Positions 1 through 12,026 of a DNA stretch of 64,000 bases are shown here, one piece after another; positions within the stretch are counted from its first letter, which is position 1, and the number at the start of each line of letters is the position of its first letter. Below the pieces are notes generated by a model. That model was not told the origin of the DNA and did no database searches. It saw only the letters and a program-made list of their open reading frames with translations. This stretch comes from Allium sativum (lineage: Eukaryota; Streptophyta; Magnoliopsida; Asparagales; Amaryllidaceae), in contig CM060912.1 of assembly GCA_030737875.1 (NCBI GenBank), positions 876,331,199 through 876,395,198 of the forward strand. The letters are read 5' to 3'. Both the position numbers and the translations under genes were made by a program.

Positions 1-1220
1 CCATCCCACTAGGACACCTCTTCACCGGAATCCCTTGCCAGTGTCTCGCAATACCCCTCAATCCCTATGCTCAATCCAAGACTAAATCACGTTCGAACCT
101 TGCAACACAAATCGTGAGTGCCTTCATCAAGTCCAGCTGATGGATCCATCGCGATTCTGATTCGCGACTTCAATTGCGATTTCAATTTTGTTATATATAT
201 ATTTATTTAAAAGAGGATTCGTGGAATGATTTTCAGAAGGGGACAACAAAGAAAGGAAAAGGCTTGGATTGATTTTGGAATGGGAAACTAAAATGGCCAC
301 AAGCTTAATTTATAGGTGAAAATTCAGCAAGATTAGAACAACATCTTTCATGTAGGTTGAGAGGTAGAGTAGGCTTCAGTGTCCTTGTTTGAAGCTTTGC
401 GAAGAAGGAAAATATTACGTACTGATAATGAAAAGAGAGGACACTGGGATTGTACAGAGTAGTCATGCGCCTTAGATTTTAGGTCGTCCCCTATATTTTT
501 AATTTTAATTAAATTTTATTTTGATTTATTTTAACTGGTGTACCCTAAATTAAAATATCATGTGCTATCGATCACTATTTGAATGCAACGAATGACATTC
601 CTAGCGTTCTACCACCGTTCTGAACACATTGGAATAGTTTCCACGGTCTATTTTGACCATATACAGAAGATATTAAATTATTTAATTCGATTTAATATAA
701 ACTGATTAAAAATAGACAAATAAATTTATATTATTATATAAATATACACAAAGTGAACTCATAGAATTTCCAAAATGACTAATATGAATTTTAACACGAT
801 ATTCCATTTCTCAAGCTAAACCAATATTTTATTTAAAATCGATTTATTATATTAAATAAATCGTTATTGTTTTCAAAGGATTTCACAGCGACTATTTGAA
901 ATTTTGATTTGGCCATAACTCTCAATATAAAAGAAGAAATTATGATTTTTTTCCTTACATTACAAAATTATAGTTTAACAGATTCGAATATTTCTTGTTT
1001 CGGCGAATTCCGATTTATAACGGATCCGGCACACTCAACTGAAGTTCAAAACTGAATATTACGAACTGTCATGCCATTTACGAGCTCGTTTATATTTAAT
1101 ATATATTTATTCGTTTCAAACTTCGTTTTAATTTATATAAAATTCCATTCATATTACGAATTCAATATTTTAAACTAATTTAAATATTCAAAACTAGATC
1201 GAAAAATGCGAGACGTTACA
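1..1220 (-). mobile_element. LTR end of element D (truncated by window)
   Basis: No coding capacity is seen. The segment ends in gacgttaca at 1220, the form of the U3 terminus of these minus-strand LTRs (read on the minus strand, TGTAACG). Immediately after it the palindromic array of family B begins in mid-unit, so D appears to be inserted in LTR B1. Positions about 595-630 carry a diverged copy of the CCTAGC...GAACACA block shared by the other LTR families. The other end lies outside the window, so the target-site duplication (possibly aattg) cannot be tested. Solo LTR or complete element cannot be decided. Confidence 0.55.
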
Positions 1221-3758
1221 AATTGAAATGATATTTTTATTTGTATGCAAAATTTATTTTTAACATAACAAATAAAAATGGTATTTTTATGTGTATACAA
1301 AATTTTACATTAACATGACAAATAAAAATGATATTTTAATTTGTATACAATTCTTACATTAACATGTAACATAAAAATGATATTTTTATGTGTTTACAAT
1401 TCCTACATTAACATGTAACATAAAAATGATATTTTTATGTGTTTACAATTCCAATTTCAACATAACAAATAAAAATGATATTTTTATTTGTTAACAATTC
1501 TAATTTCAACATAACAAATGAAAGTGATATTTTTATTTGTTAACAATTCTAATTTCAACATAACAAATGAAAGTAATATTTTTATTTGTTAACAATTCTA
1601 ATTTCAACATTACATATGGAAGTGATATTTTTATTTGTTAACAATTCTAATTTCAACATAATAAATAAAAGTGATATTTTTATTTGTTAACAATTCTAAT
1701 TTCAACATAACAAATAAAAGTGATATTTTTTATTTGTTTACAAATCTATTTTTAATACAACAAATAAAAGTGATATTTTTATTTGTGTATACAATTCCTA
1801 CTCTTAACATAACAAATAAAAAATGATATTCTTTTTTGTTTGCATGCAAATCTATTTTTAACATAACAAATAAAAATGATATTTTTATTTGTGTACAAAT
1901 TCTTACATTAACATGACAAATAAAAATGGTATTTTTATTTGTCTACAAATTTCAATAATTCTATTATATTCAATTAAATCAAACAGATCACACCAAACAG
2001 CATCAACCAATCCAAATCAAATCGCGTATAACAACAAACTGAATTTAACAGCGTATTTGTAAAAATTTCTAAATATGATAATAATTAATTAATTTTAATT
2101 ATTTAAAAGAAATCTTACTTATGAGCTAAAAATAATATTTTTAGCAAACAAATATTTGTGATAATAAAATACAGATAAAAAATCATGGCAGTTTATATAA
2201 ATTACTGTACGAGAAAATTTTGGTGAGAGAGTTCTCATCTTGACTGGTTAGAAATCATTATTAACGATTGATTTAATCAAATTAAACCACTCATTTAATT
2301 TATTCAAGAAATTCCAGATAGCTCCATTTCAGTTTTGGCCTGTTTCATGGTGTAGATTCGGTTAATGCAAGTCCAAAGCTTCTGAAATTGCCAAATTTGG
2401 GCCTCGTATGACAAAGATATGTTAATTTATACGTTGGTTACAAAATTAAATAGTTAATTATAAATTAAGTTCCATAATTACATTTAAATCCCTTTCATCA
2501 TCTTCTATCTCTCGCGTATTTCTCCCGGCCGTTGTTTTCAAAACCGAGCTCGCCTCCTAGGTCAACATTTCGCCACCACCAGACTTAACCGGACCTCGAT
2601 CCAAGATGCCCCCGACCACCGCCATGATGTCGCCTCTCTCCTGCCCTGACCAGTGCGAGTTCAAACCCCCTAAGCCCTCGATAATTGAACCTAAACGCAG
2701 CGTGTTTCAGCACCAAATTTGAACGATTTTGGAAATGAAAATCCATCATCACCGTATGAAATTGAAGATCACGGAATGCTCTTTGATTTTCCTTTTTTGA
2801 GATTGTGAAATTATTGTGTAGATTGGGAATGATAAAGCTTTGAAAGTTGGATGATTTAGGTTAATCCATATTTATAATAAAATATTATTAAATTCCCTAG
2901 TTTGCAAAAAAAAACCGTTAATTCCTAATAACTCCAAATCCAGCCCAATGAATGTTTCCTCTAGCCAAATACCCTTATTCCGGACATAATGGGCTAGGTC
3001 TAATCATCCCATTCGATCATTTCAGCCCACTTTTCTTTAAATTAAAATATAAATCATTTATTTATTTAATTTGATCGTACATTTTAATTTACCGGAGCCA
3101 CATACGAACTCCAACAATTTCCGAAAAATAAATCTAGCTATGTTTTGATGATACGGTCCTAACAAAATTAAGTTCGTCGAATTTGGAGGTCGTTTGAAAA
3201 ATGGCCATTTTCTGGTGATCCAATTTGACTAAAATGGACAAAACACATTTTCTTTTGCCACGCTCACATATTAATTCCAAAAATTATGAAAATTGGAATC
3301 TAACAATAATTTGACATTCCAGATCCAATAAAAGTGATTTCGTCGAAAACGGAGGTTGTTTTCAAAATGGCTATTTATAAGGGCTATATATTATATTAAA
3401 TTCCATGGCGACTATTCTGAATATTTAACTGGCCATGACTTTTTATTCCCGCTATGAAATCTGGATTTTGCACATTCGTTGGAAAGATATTTTTAAACAG
3501 ATTTCAATATTTTTTGTGTTACTAAAATCCGATTTATTTTGAATCCTGTCCATTCAGTCAAATTTCAAATTCAAATTTTCAAACTACCGCGTTATTTCTA
3601 ACTCCTTTTATAATTAAATTAAATTATTTCATTCTAACTTAGATTTAAGAAAAAATTTAGTCGATATTATTTAAAATAAATCATTTTAAATATTATGAAT
3701 TCATTAAAATAGCCAAAATAAAAATTTTAAATTGGTTCTAAAATCCCGGGTTGTTACA
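1221..3758 (-). mobile_element. LTR B1, U3-side part, long-LTR non-coding family B
   Basis: Collinear with about 21550-24118 of LTR B2: a palindromic tandem array, an AT-rich stretch, a GC-rich island near 2510-2720, the conserved block near 2960-2995, then an AT-rich end finishing in ggttgttaca at 3758. It is followed directly by a polypurine tract read on the minus strand, so this is the 3' LTR of a minus-strand element. The other side is cut by insertion D. No ORF of note. Confidence 0.75.
1238..1955. repeat. Tandem array of ~49-bp palindromic units (B1)
   Basis: About 14 units. In the central part successive units start exactly 49 bp apart (aacataac at 1508 and 1557). Each unit carries a near-perfect inverted repeat of the form ACAAATAAAAAT / ATTTTTATTTGT with a loop of about 3 bases. 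Flanking units vary by a few bases. The equivalent array in B2 is longer. Confidence 0.85.
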
Positions 3759-3771
3759 ATCTCCCCTACTT
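3759..3771 (-). other. Polypurine tract of family B
   Basis: Minus-strand reading aagtaggggagat, directly abutting the TGTAACAACC terminus of LTR B1. This is the expected plus-strand primer position. One base interrupts the G run compared with 24119-24131. Confidence 0.75.
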
Positions 3772-4186
3772 AAAAACTTTTCGTCCTCGAAAAGGAACGG
3801 AGCTAAAAGTTGTTTAACTAACCAAGTCAACTTTCCTTCTTTTATTGGTTTCAATAATTTTATTAGTTGAACTAATAATCAAACAACACAATCATCAATC
3901 AGTTAGTTGTTTAGCTTTCCAAATATATATAACTTTTATATATTTAAAAATCATATTTTCTAAAATCGGATTATATATATAATTACAAATACGTTAATTA
4001 TAAACTTTTCAGTCTCGAATCATTCTAGGGCATTACTAACCCCATCTCTAACGAGTTTTCTCATTCTAGGATATTACTTATCCTATCTCTAATGAGTATT
4101 TTTTATATGATATTTCTAATCCTACCTCTGATGAGTCTTTTGTTCAGTTCTAACGAGTTATACCCTAAAGATTTGAGTTAACCAAA

Positions 4187-4198
4187 GCGCTGATACCA
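4187..4198 (-). other. Primer-binding site, family B
   Basis: Plus strand gcgctgatacca; minus strand TGGTATCAGCGC, one mismatch from the initiator-Met tRNA end TGGTATCAGAGC. It lies 2 bp from the start of LTR B2 at 4201. Confidence 0.7.
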
Positions 4199-4519
4199 GT
4201 TGTAACGGCATGGATTTCGCCCGGACCTAATCGATTGCTAAATCGACCAAGACCATTCAAAACCCGCATACGCAAACTTTGGGCATAAAAGACTTTTATA
4301 AAAATCATAATAATGTTACATCAGAATACAGAATATCAGAGTATATCGAATATAATAATAAAATGGCGGAAGATTAATTTACAATAAATTTAATACAACG
4401 CACAACGGAGCAAATAAACTAACACAGTGGAAGGCAATCAGTGCACTGGACATGGCTTTAAGCTTTGATCCAGAATCCTGCTTAAAAATAAATATCTGCA
4501 AAACAAGCCACTCGACTGC

Positions 4520-4680
4520 CCGTGTAAAAATATGGGCACCCGAGTTTGCAAGTGAAACAAACTACGAGTCAGTCATGGGACTGGTATGAATTTTTTTACT
4601 TAACTTAACTAATAATAAGGCAAATCATAGGACCACGCCGCTAACGCGGAACGGGTTTACTCCATTGGATTGCCAGTGCA
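4520..4680 (-). promoter_or_regulatory. Conserved hairpin block in LTR B2
   Basis: Matches the first part of the structured block of family A. It contains TGCCC/GGGCA, AGTTTG/CAAACT and CAGTC/GACTG stems, and the stem CCGC-TAAC-GCGG at 4638-4649, flanked by the constant GACCACG and AACGGGTTT. Confidence 0.55.
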
Positions 4681-5015
4681 TAAATAACAAGCATAAATAA
4701 GCTTATGGATCTACAATGCATCTTACAACATGCAATTTTTTTTCCTAATCTACCCATTTAAGCTTAATCCCTGAACTTAGATTTTAAAATCCATTTCTCT
4801 ATACAGAAATTATTCCTTCGGGCTTTATTTCCGATTTCTTATTTCAAATCATTTGAAATACATAACTAGCTTTTATAATAAAATAGATTTCACTTCGAGA
4901 TCTCAAATCAAAATCTTTGGAAATATGAATTCCAAAACAAATGCATAAAAATAAATATGCAACCAAATATCGGGCTCCCCTTAGACTAGGCTACAGGACT
5001 CACCTCACCAACTTG

Positions 5016-5016
<1 letters not shown>

Positions 5017-5058
<42 letters not shown>

Positions 5059-5060
5059 CG
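5017..5060. repeat. Compound microsatellite (AT)n(GT)n
   Basis: About 13 AT repeats followed by about 9-10 GT repeats inside LTR B2. Confidence 0.95.
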
Positions 5061-5429
5061 CACCACCCATCTAGGAGCAGACTACACTAACGATGCACCA
5101 TCCCACACTATCGGAGAAGACATACACCGCCCTCATCCACCACCATCCCCTGTGTTTTAGTCATCTGGGTCACCCGCATCTTTAGCCATAAACTAAATCA
5201 TTTCATATCCTGAAGTGTGGAAAATCATTTCGCAACATAATAATCACAAGTACTTTCAAATCTATAGTACTTCACATTAGCAATTCACAAAAATGACCAG
5301 TCACTATTAATCACACAACCTTTGAGCTCGTACGTCTCAAAGAAGGGTGTTAAGCAAGAGAATAAATTTCCCTCCACCAAACAGATATATCATCAATAGC
5401 AACTAATCGATTATGCGATGAACCACAAT

Positions 5430-5434
5430 GTAAA
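5430..5434. repeat. Target-site duplication of element A, left
   Basis: gtaaa directly before the TG terminus at 5435. The same five bases follow the CA terminus at 20191. Confidence 0.85.
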
Positions 5435-5749
5435 TGTGACGACCCCAAAACCCGTACTGACGGTGTCAAGGGTAATCTTTGGAATATAACACAGAAACAG
5501 ATAATAGAAGAACAGAAATAAATAAATACACCAGATAATGAATAAATGATACACTGGATAAACAATAATCATCAGAGTTACAAAGTATACAGGATCATAC
5601 TTAGTACAAATACAGTTCAGCTATGCATAAATGTCTACAGCGGAAACAAACATAATATGTACAATAGGAGCTGAACAGCATAAAAAACGATAAATGGAAG
5701 AATCCATCTTCAGCTCCAGCTATCCAGAAAGAGCCTGCTAATACCTGAA

Positions 5750-6545
5750 TACAAGGCTGCCCGTGTAGAAAAAGGGGCACCCGAGTTTGCAAGTGAAACA
5801 AACTACGAGTCAGTCATGGGACTGGTATGAGAAATCTACTTAACACGGTTAAAATATATCTAATCACAGGACCACGCCACTTTCGCGGAACGGGTTTACT
5901 CCATTGGATTGCCAGTGCTTTAAAATAATTAAATATTTTAAACATCGCAATGCTTTTTATAAAAATGAAGCCGATATAAGACTCAAGTCCCATCACACAA
6001 TGCAACGAAAACCGGAGGATAGAGTTTTTCCTTATATCGACCAAAATATGCTTGATACGAGCAAAACAAATCATTTGATAATCAGACTCCAACTGTAAAA
6101 TAGTAAGTGAATGATTCCACAGGTATTAACCCCGAAGGCCGAAACCAACATCAGACCAATACCCAGGAAACCATCCATCTTAGCTCGTTTGCAGTTAGTT
6201 TCTAATTTCATACACAATCATAAATATCAATCATAGACGGCATTAATGCCCCATACCACTATGTCGCCATATATAGGTATACAATCAAAACCGCACAATC
6301 ACATATTTGGAAACTGGATTTCCGTCATGAACCAAGGCAAAGGATAGTCCTTACCGACTTCGAGACAATCTAGCCCATGTCTCCGAAACAGGCGCAACTG
6401 CCCCTTGGATCATCAGGGTCGGTCCACACGGAGTGGATTATAGTGCCTGAACAATACGTTTCCCTGCCCTTTGAGGCGTAAATGAGCTGACGAATGACTC
6501 CATCGGTCCCGGATCGACCGATATAACCGAGGCGCCTCGCAACAG
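5750..6545 (-). promoter_or_regulatory. Series of short perfect inverted repeats, U5-side LTR of element A
   Basis: Within 800 bp there are nine stems: TGCCC/GGGCA (5758/5775), AGTTTG/CAAACT (5784/5799), CAGTC/GACTG (5811/5820), CCAC/GCGG (5877/5885; pairs with one G-U only in minus-strand RNA, loop GAAA), GGCATTAATGCC (6239-6250), GAGACA/TGTCTC (6362/6378), TCCAC/GTGGA (6423/6432), ATCGGTC/GACCGAT (6502/6516) and CGAGGCGCCTCG (6528-6539). Much of this recurs in A2 and E, and the first part in B and C. A structured leader or R/U5 RNA is the inference; the function is unknown. Confidence 0.5.
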
Positions 6546-7599
6546 CAACAACCACATAGGTGAAAATAATATAAATGTCGTCTAGTTTAAGCACCGACAC
6601 CACCTCTAGCTAGAAGGAAACGCATGCCCTCCTGATGTCCTCTCCTGTTTCTTGTTCATACCGGGGTGTGAGGCTCGCGAATTCACGTTATACACAAAGC
6701 TACGCCACACAGGCGGTGCTTTGATCATCAACCACAAGACTTTGCTTTTCAACAGAAGACTTGATCACTGCATCTTAGCATGCAACACAGGCAATTCGCA
6801 CCATGTAACTGATGGTTACCAATCACACAGAATGAATTCCAATGTCAGACACACAATCCATTTACAATTCCGTTCTGGGTCTGAACGAAACTGGAGGCAC
6901 TATATACCTCGCAAACCCATCGATTTCCACGTATGTCTGGACGGTCACCACTCATTATCCATATTTCGGGATGCCTCCCAATCAGGACATCAGTTACCAT
7001 CCAAACGAGGTGAAAATCTCCGGTCTTCGACCACCGTCTTCATCTTCGATTACTTATCGTCGATTCAGTTATTCAGAATGGGATAACCCCGGTCTTTCTG
7101 AACAACTCGCGTATACAGTAAACAAGTGCTACATAAACACGACATACGCTTTATTCTAATTCATTAGTTACTAACCGTCAATCAGTAAGAGAACGATTTC
7201 CCAAATATTAACCCCGAAGGCTGAAACCAACATCAGATCAAAACCCAGGAAACCATTCGACTTAGCCAACCTTCAATTAATTTCTAAATTTCACATTCCA
7301 TATCGTTTATAATATTTTATAACGATTTATCGCTATTTTTATTTATTTAAAATAGCCAATTTATTTAAATGACGCTTCAGGCCATAACGCGGTCGTGGCA
7401 CTGTTTTTCTTTAGATTTGATTTACACATATATGAAAATCTAACCGTTGGATCATCACAAAATTTATATCATTAGAAAGATCTTTTCAAAACGAATCCAA
7501 CGGTTCCAGTTTTGGGAAAATCCGACGGTCGGATCTCCCGGTACAATCGTTTGAAGTTTCGATTTCAAAATACGAACTGCAGCATCGTTATTCGATTTA

Positions 7600-7630
<31 letters not shown>

Positions 7631-8159
7631 ATCGATTCTGGCGCTGTTTTTCTTCAGAATTGAATTAAACATTCTAGACAATCCAACCGTTGGATCTTTG
7701 TAAAATTGGTGTCTTGGAAAGATATTTCCAAAGCGAACCCAACGATTTCGGTTTCGGGAAAATCCGATGGTCGGATCTCCCGCACTAATCGTTTGAAATC
7801 ACGGTTTCAAAACGCGAACTACAGCTTCGTTATTCGATTTATTTAATTATATATATGTATATATATAATCGATTCTTCGATTTCAAAACCATATTCATTT
7901 CATGTCTTTGATAAAAATGATATTTTCATCAAACTAACTTCTATTTCAACACTTCCCTATTTTTTACAATTCATGTATATAATAAAAATATGATTTTTAT
8001 TGTTAAACAATTTATCTCAAAACACGACTATTTTATATAGTTCATATAGATGGTAAAAATATGTTTTTATTATAAAACAATTTCTTTCAAAACACGGCTA
8101 TTTTATATAGTTCATATAGATGATAAAAATATGATTTTTATTATAAAACAATTTATTTT

Positions 8160-8640
8160 AAAACACGAATACCATTCAACACATGAATTTCCATTCAACG
8201 AATGAATTTCTATTCAACACATGAAGGTTTTCTATAGTTTATGTATATAGATAAAAAAAGGTGATTTTTATATTTAAAACACGAATACCATTCAACACAT
8301 GAATTTCTATTCAACGAATAAATTTCAATTCAACACATGAAGGTTTTCTGTAGTTTTTATATATAGATAAAAAGGTGATTTTTATATTTAAAACCCGAAT
8401 ACCATTCAACACATGAATTTCTATTCAACGAATGAATTTCAATTCAACACATGAAGGTTTTCTATAGTTTATATATATAGATAAAAAGGTGATTTTTACA
8501 TTTAAAACACGAATATCATTCAACACATGAATTTCTATTCAACGAATGAATTTCAATTCAACATATGAAGGTTTTCTATAGTTTATATATATAGAAAAAA
8601 TGGTGATTTTTTATATTTCAAAACAATTTATTTCAAAACA
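8160..8640. repeat. Tandem array, 114-116 bp units (LTR A1)
   Basis: About four units. The marker cgaat recurs at 8166, 8282, 8396 and 8510. Each unit holds several 'attcaacacatgaattt' phrases and a short palindromic aaaaaggtgattttt core. The array is preceded (7900-8160) by shorter units with a taaaaatatgatttttatta palindrome. Confidence 0.85.
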
Positions 8641-9912
8641 TGAATGTCGTTAAATAGATGAATTTATATTCAACACACGAATATAGTTTCAACACATGAA
8701 AATAATTCAAACACATGAATATTATTCAAAATTTCGGCAGCATAACGGCAGGGTAGTTAAAACCGGGGTCGTCCCTAGTACGGCTCCTCGCTCTACCTTA
8801 AAGCCTCGCAACTTTTGACAATGGGGATTCATGCATCTAGTTCGCACGCAGGCGGCATGTATATATTTTTCATTTCCACAAACTATATCCTATGTGGTTT
8901 CAACCAAATAATTCTCAACCACAAACGGGTATTTTTCAACCACTATCAATAAATTTCAACCACAAACAATTCTAATCAACCATTCGCTATCAACCAATTT
9001 TCACATCAATCACAACCAATAAATATCGTCCATGGCTTGTGGACGAGGGGCGTATATATATATATATAAGCATTTCACTTCTATTTCAACACATATATAA
9101 TTTTTACAACGCGTATATAACTTATATATCGAACGTACAACTTATACAACGCTTATACAAGAGGTGTACAACGCCTATACAAGTCATACATCGACTATAT
9201 AATTTATACATCGTCGTTTTTCGTATCGTTTATAAATTAGAAATCTCACATTGGGTTCCACTCCACCAAAAATAGCAGAAGGCTCAGAAAAATACACGGT
9301 CTCTTCTAGAATGTAGAAGACGTCCACACGAGTGCACTGTCTCTTGTTTCACTGAATTTCGACAAGAAACGAAAAAGATATGATTTTTATAGTGAAATCT
9401 AAAACCGTAGCGCTTTAAACTGCTATTAAATAGTTTATATAAATTTTCAGTCGTACCTTTCTGATGGGGTTCGAAACTAGGGTTCCGTTTTTCGCGAAAT
9501 CCAAGGCACGAGGACAAAATCCAGTTGCACCACGCCAAGGAGGGGGAAGGCCGCGCAGATCGGTGGTGGCGGCGTGGGGTTCGACGGCGCCTGTACGTCG
9601 CGGCGGCGATTGGAAGGTCGCACTTTCCCGAGCTCGATTCGAGCTCCACAGGTCACGAAAAAATCCAATCCTTATATGGATGGGAAGATCGTGAGGAGCA
9701 CTACAAAATTCTCCAAAGGGGCATGGGTTTTTATTGAGCGGATTAGAAGAAATCGAGGAGAGAAGGAAAGAAAGGTTTTCCGTCGTTTGTCGTGTTCAAT
9801 CGGGGAGAGAGATGATTATGTGGCCCAATGAGATATTTTTATTTATTTATATATTTTTAAATTTCGAAAATACCCTCTTTCACCCACGAACCCCAATTCA
9901 AACCCAACAACT

Positions 9913-9952
9913 GTCGTCCCTAGCGTTTTACCCCCATTCCGAACACAATGGG
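9913..9952 (-). promoter_or_regulatory. LTR block shared by all long-LTR families here
   Basis: Contains CGTCCCTAGC, then CCCATT and AATGGG arms around ccgaacac, then atatgtttcgtaggccca. Related copies lie near 599-627, 2960-2995, 16511-16550, 23335-23366, 40160-40200 and 62059-62092, and in reverse at 32212-32260. It is conserved in otherwise diverged LTRs, which suggests a promoter or processing element; its role is not known. Confidence 0.45.
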
Positions 9953-10711
9953 ATATGTTTCGTAGGCCCATTCGACTATTTCAGTTAGTTTTCCTTCAAA
10001 TCAAAATATAAAACATTCAATATTTAATTTGAACGTACATTTCAATTTGCCTGGGCCACAAACTGATTCGAAAAATTCCAGAAAAATAAATCTAGCTATG
10101 TTTTGACGATACGGTCCCAACAAAACTAGTTTCGTCAAATTCTGAGACCGTTTGAAAAATGGCCATTTTCTGGTCGATCCAATTTAACAAAAATCGACCG
10201 AACACATTTTCCTTTGCCACGCTCACATACTAGCTTCAAAAATTATGAAATTTGAAACTTAGCAATAGTTTAACATCCCGGATCCAACAAAAGTGGCTTC
10301 GTCGAATTCCGAGGTCGTTTGCAAAATGGCCATTTTCACGGGCTATATATATTCTATAGCGACCTTTCTGAAAATTCATTTGGCCATAACTTTTGCTTGC
10401 CGCTATGAAACTTCGATTATTTAGATTCGTTAGAAAGATATTCACTAACAGATTTAAATATTTTTGGTTTCACTCAAATCCGTTTTGTTTTGCACCCGGT
10501 ACAGTCAGTCAAAGTTTGAATTCAAATTTCGAAACTACCGCGCCATTTCAGGCCTTGTTTATATTTCAAAGTAATTATATTTTTTTTCAATGTCGATTCA
10601 AACTTACTTTTCATTGTTATTATTTAAAATATTTATTTTAAATATTTAAAATCCACTAAAATAGCCAATTTAAAAAAAATTAAATTGGTTCAGATTTTCC
10701 GGGTCGTTACA

Positions 10712-10724
10712 ATCTCCCCCACTT
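10712..10724 (-). other. Polypurine tract of element A
   Basis: Minus-strand reading aagtgggggagat, abutting LTR A1 at 10711. Confidence 0.85.
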
Positions 10725-12014
10725 AAAACTTTTCGTCCCCGAAAAGGAACAAAGTCGAAAGTGGTTTGATTAATCAACTCTACGTTCAATCTGGATTCCA
10801 TTCTCCAACTTTTCAGTTTCTGAGAATTTTCAAACTCTTCAAAAATTTGGCTAACACCCGAAATTTTCGAAAAAATTCGCCATAACCTCCTTTGTACGGG
10901 GAGGGGTTTGGAAATTTATTGGGCCGTATTAGGTACCCAATAAATCCTATAAAGCATACACATATTTATATTGATATATTCTGGTGTCTACAGGGGAGCG
11001 TGTATTGATAATAACTCCAGAGAATAAATTCTCGTCACCCTGTCAAAGCCTGAGGGAGTGTGTATTTTAATTGCTCCAGAGAATAGATTCTCGTCACCTC
11101 GTCCTGTGTGGGAAATAAATAATCCATGTGCTGTATCTAATGACTAGAGAGACGTGATTATTGTCAACTCCAGACCCATGTGGTTTTTTTATTAACCTGG
11201 CAATTTATCGTTACAATTTATATGGTCCATATCAGTCGTCAGTTCAACCTGTAATATATAGTCCATAACTGTCATCAGTTCAACCTGTAATATATAGTCA
11301 TCACCATACAAACCTCTCGCTCGTATGGTAAATCTTCAACCTCGTCACACAAGCTCCAAATGCTTGTGTGGTATATGATGAAGTATGCTATCTTCAAGAA
11401 GTATGTCATCTTCAAGAAGTATGCCATGCAGTGTAGTTCAAAATTAATTGTAACTATCCTATGGTGACATTTATTAATTACACACAGTATAACCAGTACT
11501 CCGCATCCAATGGCATTCACAGGAGTTGATATAATAATATTTCGCATCCAAATTATTAAGGTTTACCTATTTGTCGGGCACGCAAATAAAATCTTTACTC
11601 AACAGCTAATCCATTTACCTATTCAAACATATATAATTCACATGTATATATTGCTATTTATTTTTAAATCAGTTCAATACATGATCTAATCGAATAAATT
11701 CTACTATCACACAACACAAACAACCAACAATTTGTTTTTAACTATTCAAAAATATACTTTTATATATTCAAAAATCATATTTCTAAAACCAAACTATATA
11801 TATAATCACAAATACATTATCTATAAACATATAACTTTCGACTCGTTCTGGGGCACTTCTGACCCCATCTCTAACGAGTTATTCTAATTCTGCTACACCC
11901 ATACTAGGATATTGCTGATCCTATCTGTAATGAGTTATTTGTCCTAGAACACTACTGGCTCTATCTATGACAAGTTCGTTAATGTGTTATATACCAGAGC
12001 TAAGCTTAACCAAA

Positions 12015-12026
12015 GCTCTAATACCA
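12015..12026 (-). other. Primer-binding site of element A (one mismatch)
   Basis: Plus strand gctctaatacca; minus strand TGGTATTAGAGC, against TGGTATCAGAGC for initiator-Met tRNA. It lies 3 bp from LTR A2. The single difference is C to T on the minus strand in a CAG context. Confidence 0.8.

Larger units (their letters stand above)
3759..4200 (-). mobile_element. Internal remnant of family B between LTR B1 and LTR B2
   Basis: This 442-bp stretch is all that separates two family-B LTRs. On the minus strand it opens with a near-consensus tRNA primer site beside LTR B2 and closes with a polypurine tract beside LTR B1. The sequence between is AT-rich and non-coding, with three short repeats of a 'cattctagg..attac..cctatctctaatgag' type phrase (4020-4140). 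An element with this little internal DNA cannot code for its own proteins, so it depends on others or is a recombination product. Confidence 0.7.
5435..10711 (-). repeat. LTR A1 (3' LTR of element A)
   Basis: Plus strand runs TGTGACGACC ... GGGTCGTTACA, 5277 bp. From left to right (U5 to U3 on the minus strand) it has a hairpin block (5750-6545), AT-rich DNA with two copies of an 'aatccaacggtt..gggaaaatccgacggtcggatctcc' type phrase (about 7490-7540 and 7735-7785), tandem arrays (7900-8640), a GC-rich island (9470-9660), the shared block (9913-9952) and an AT-rich end. Short basic ORFs in the GC island change frame between A1 and A2 and look non-coding. Confidence 0.88.

Noticed and set aside
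1238..1955. CRISPR-like regular repeat array
   Set aside because: Units are contiguous tandem repeats without unique spacers, in a plant retrotransposon LTR.
5750..5930. Hammerhead or other known self-cleaving ribozyme in the conserved hairpin block
   Set aside because: I looked for the CUGAUGA ... GAAA core on both strands and did not see it; no known ribozyme layout was recognised.
9464..9831. Basic Arg/Gly-rich ORFs in the GC island of LTR A1 (and 16060-16428 in A2)
   Set aside because: The frames and lengths differ between two near-identical LTRs because of small indels, so there is no sign of coding constraint.
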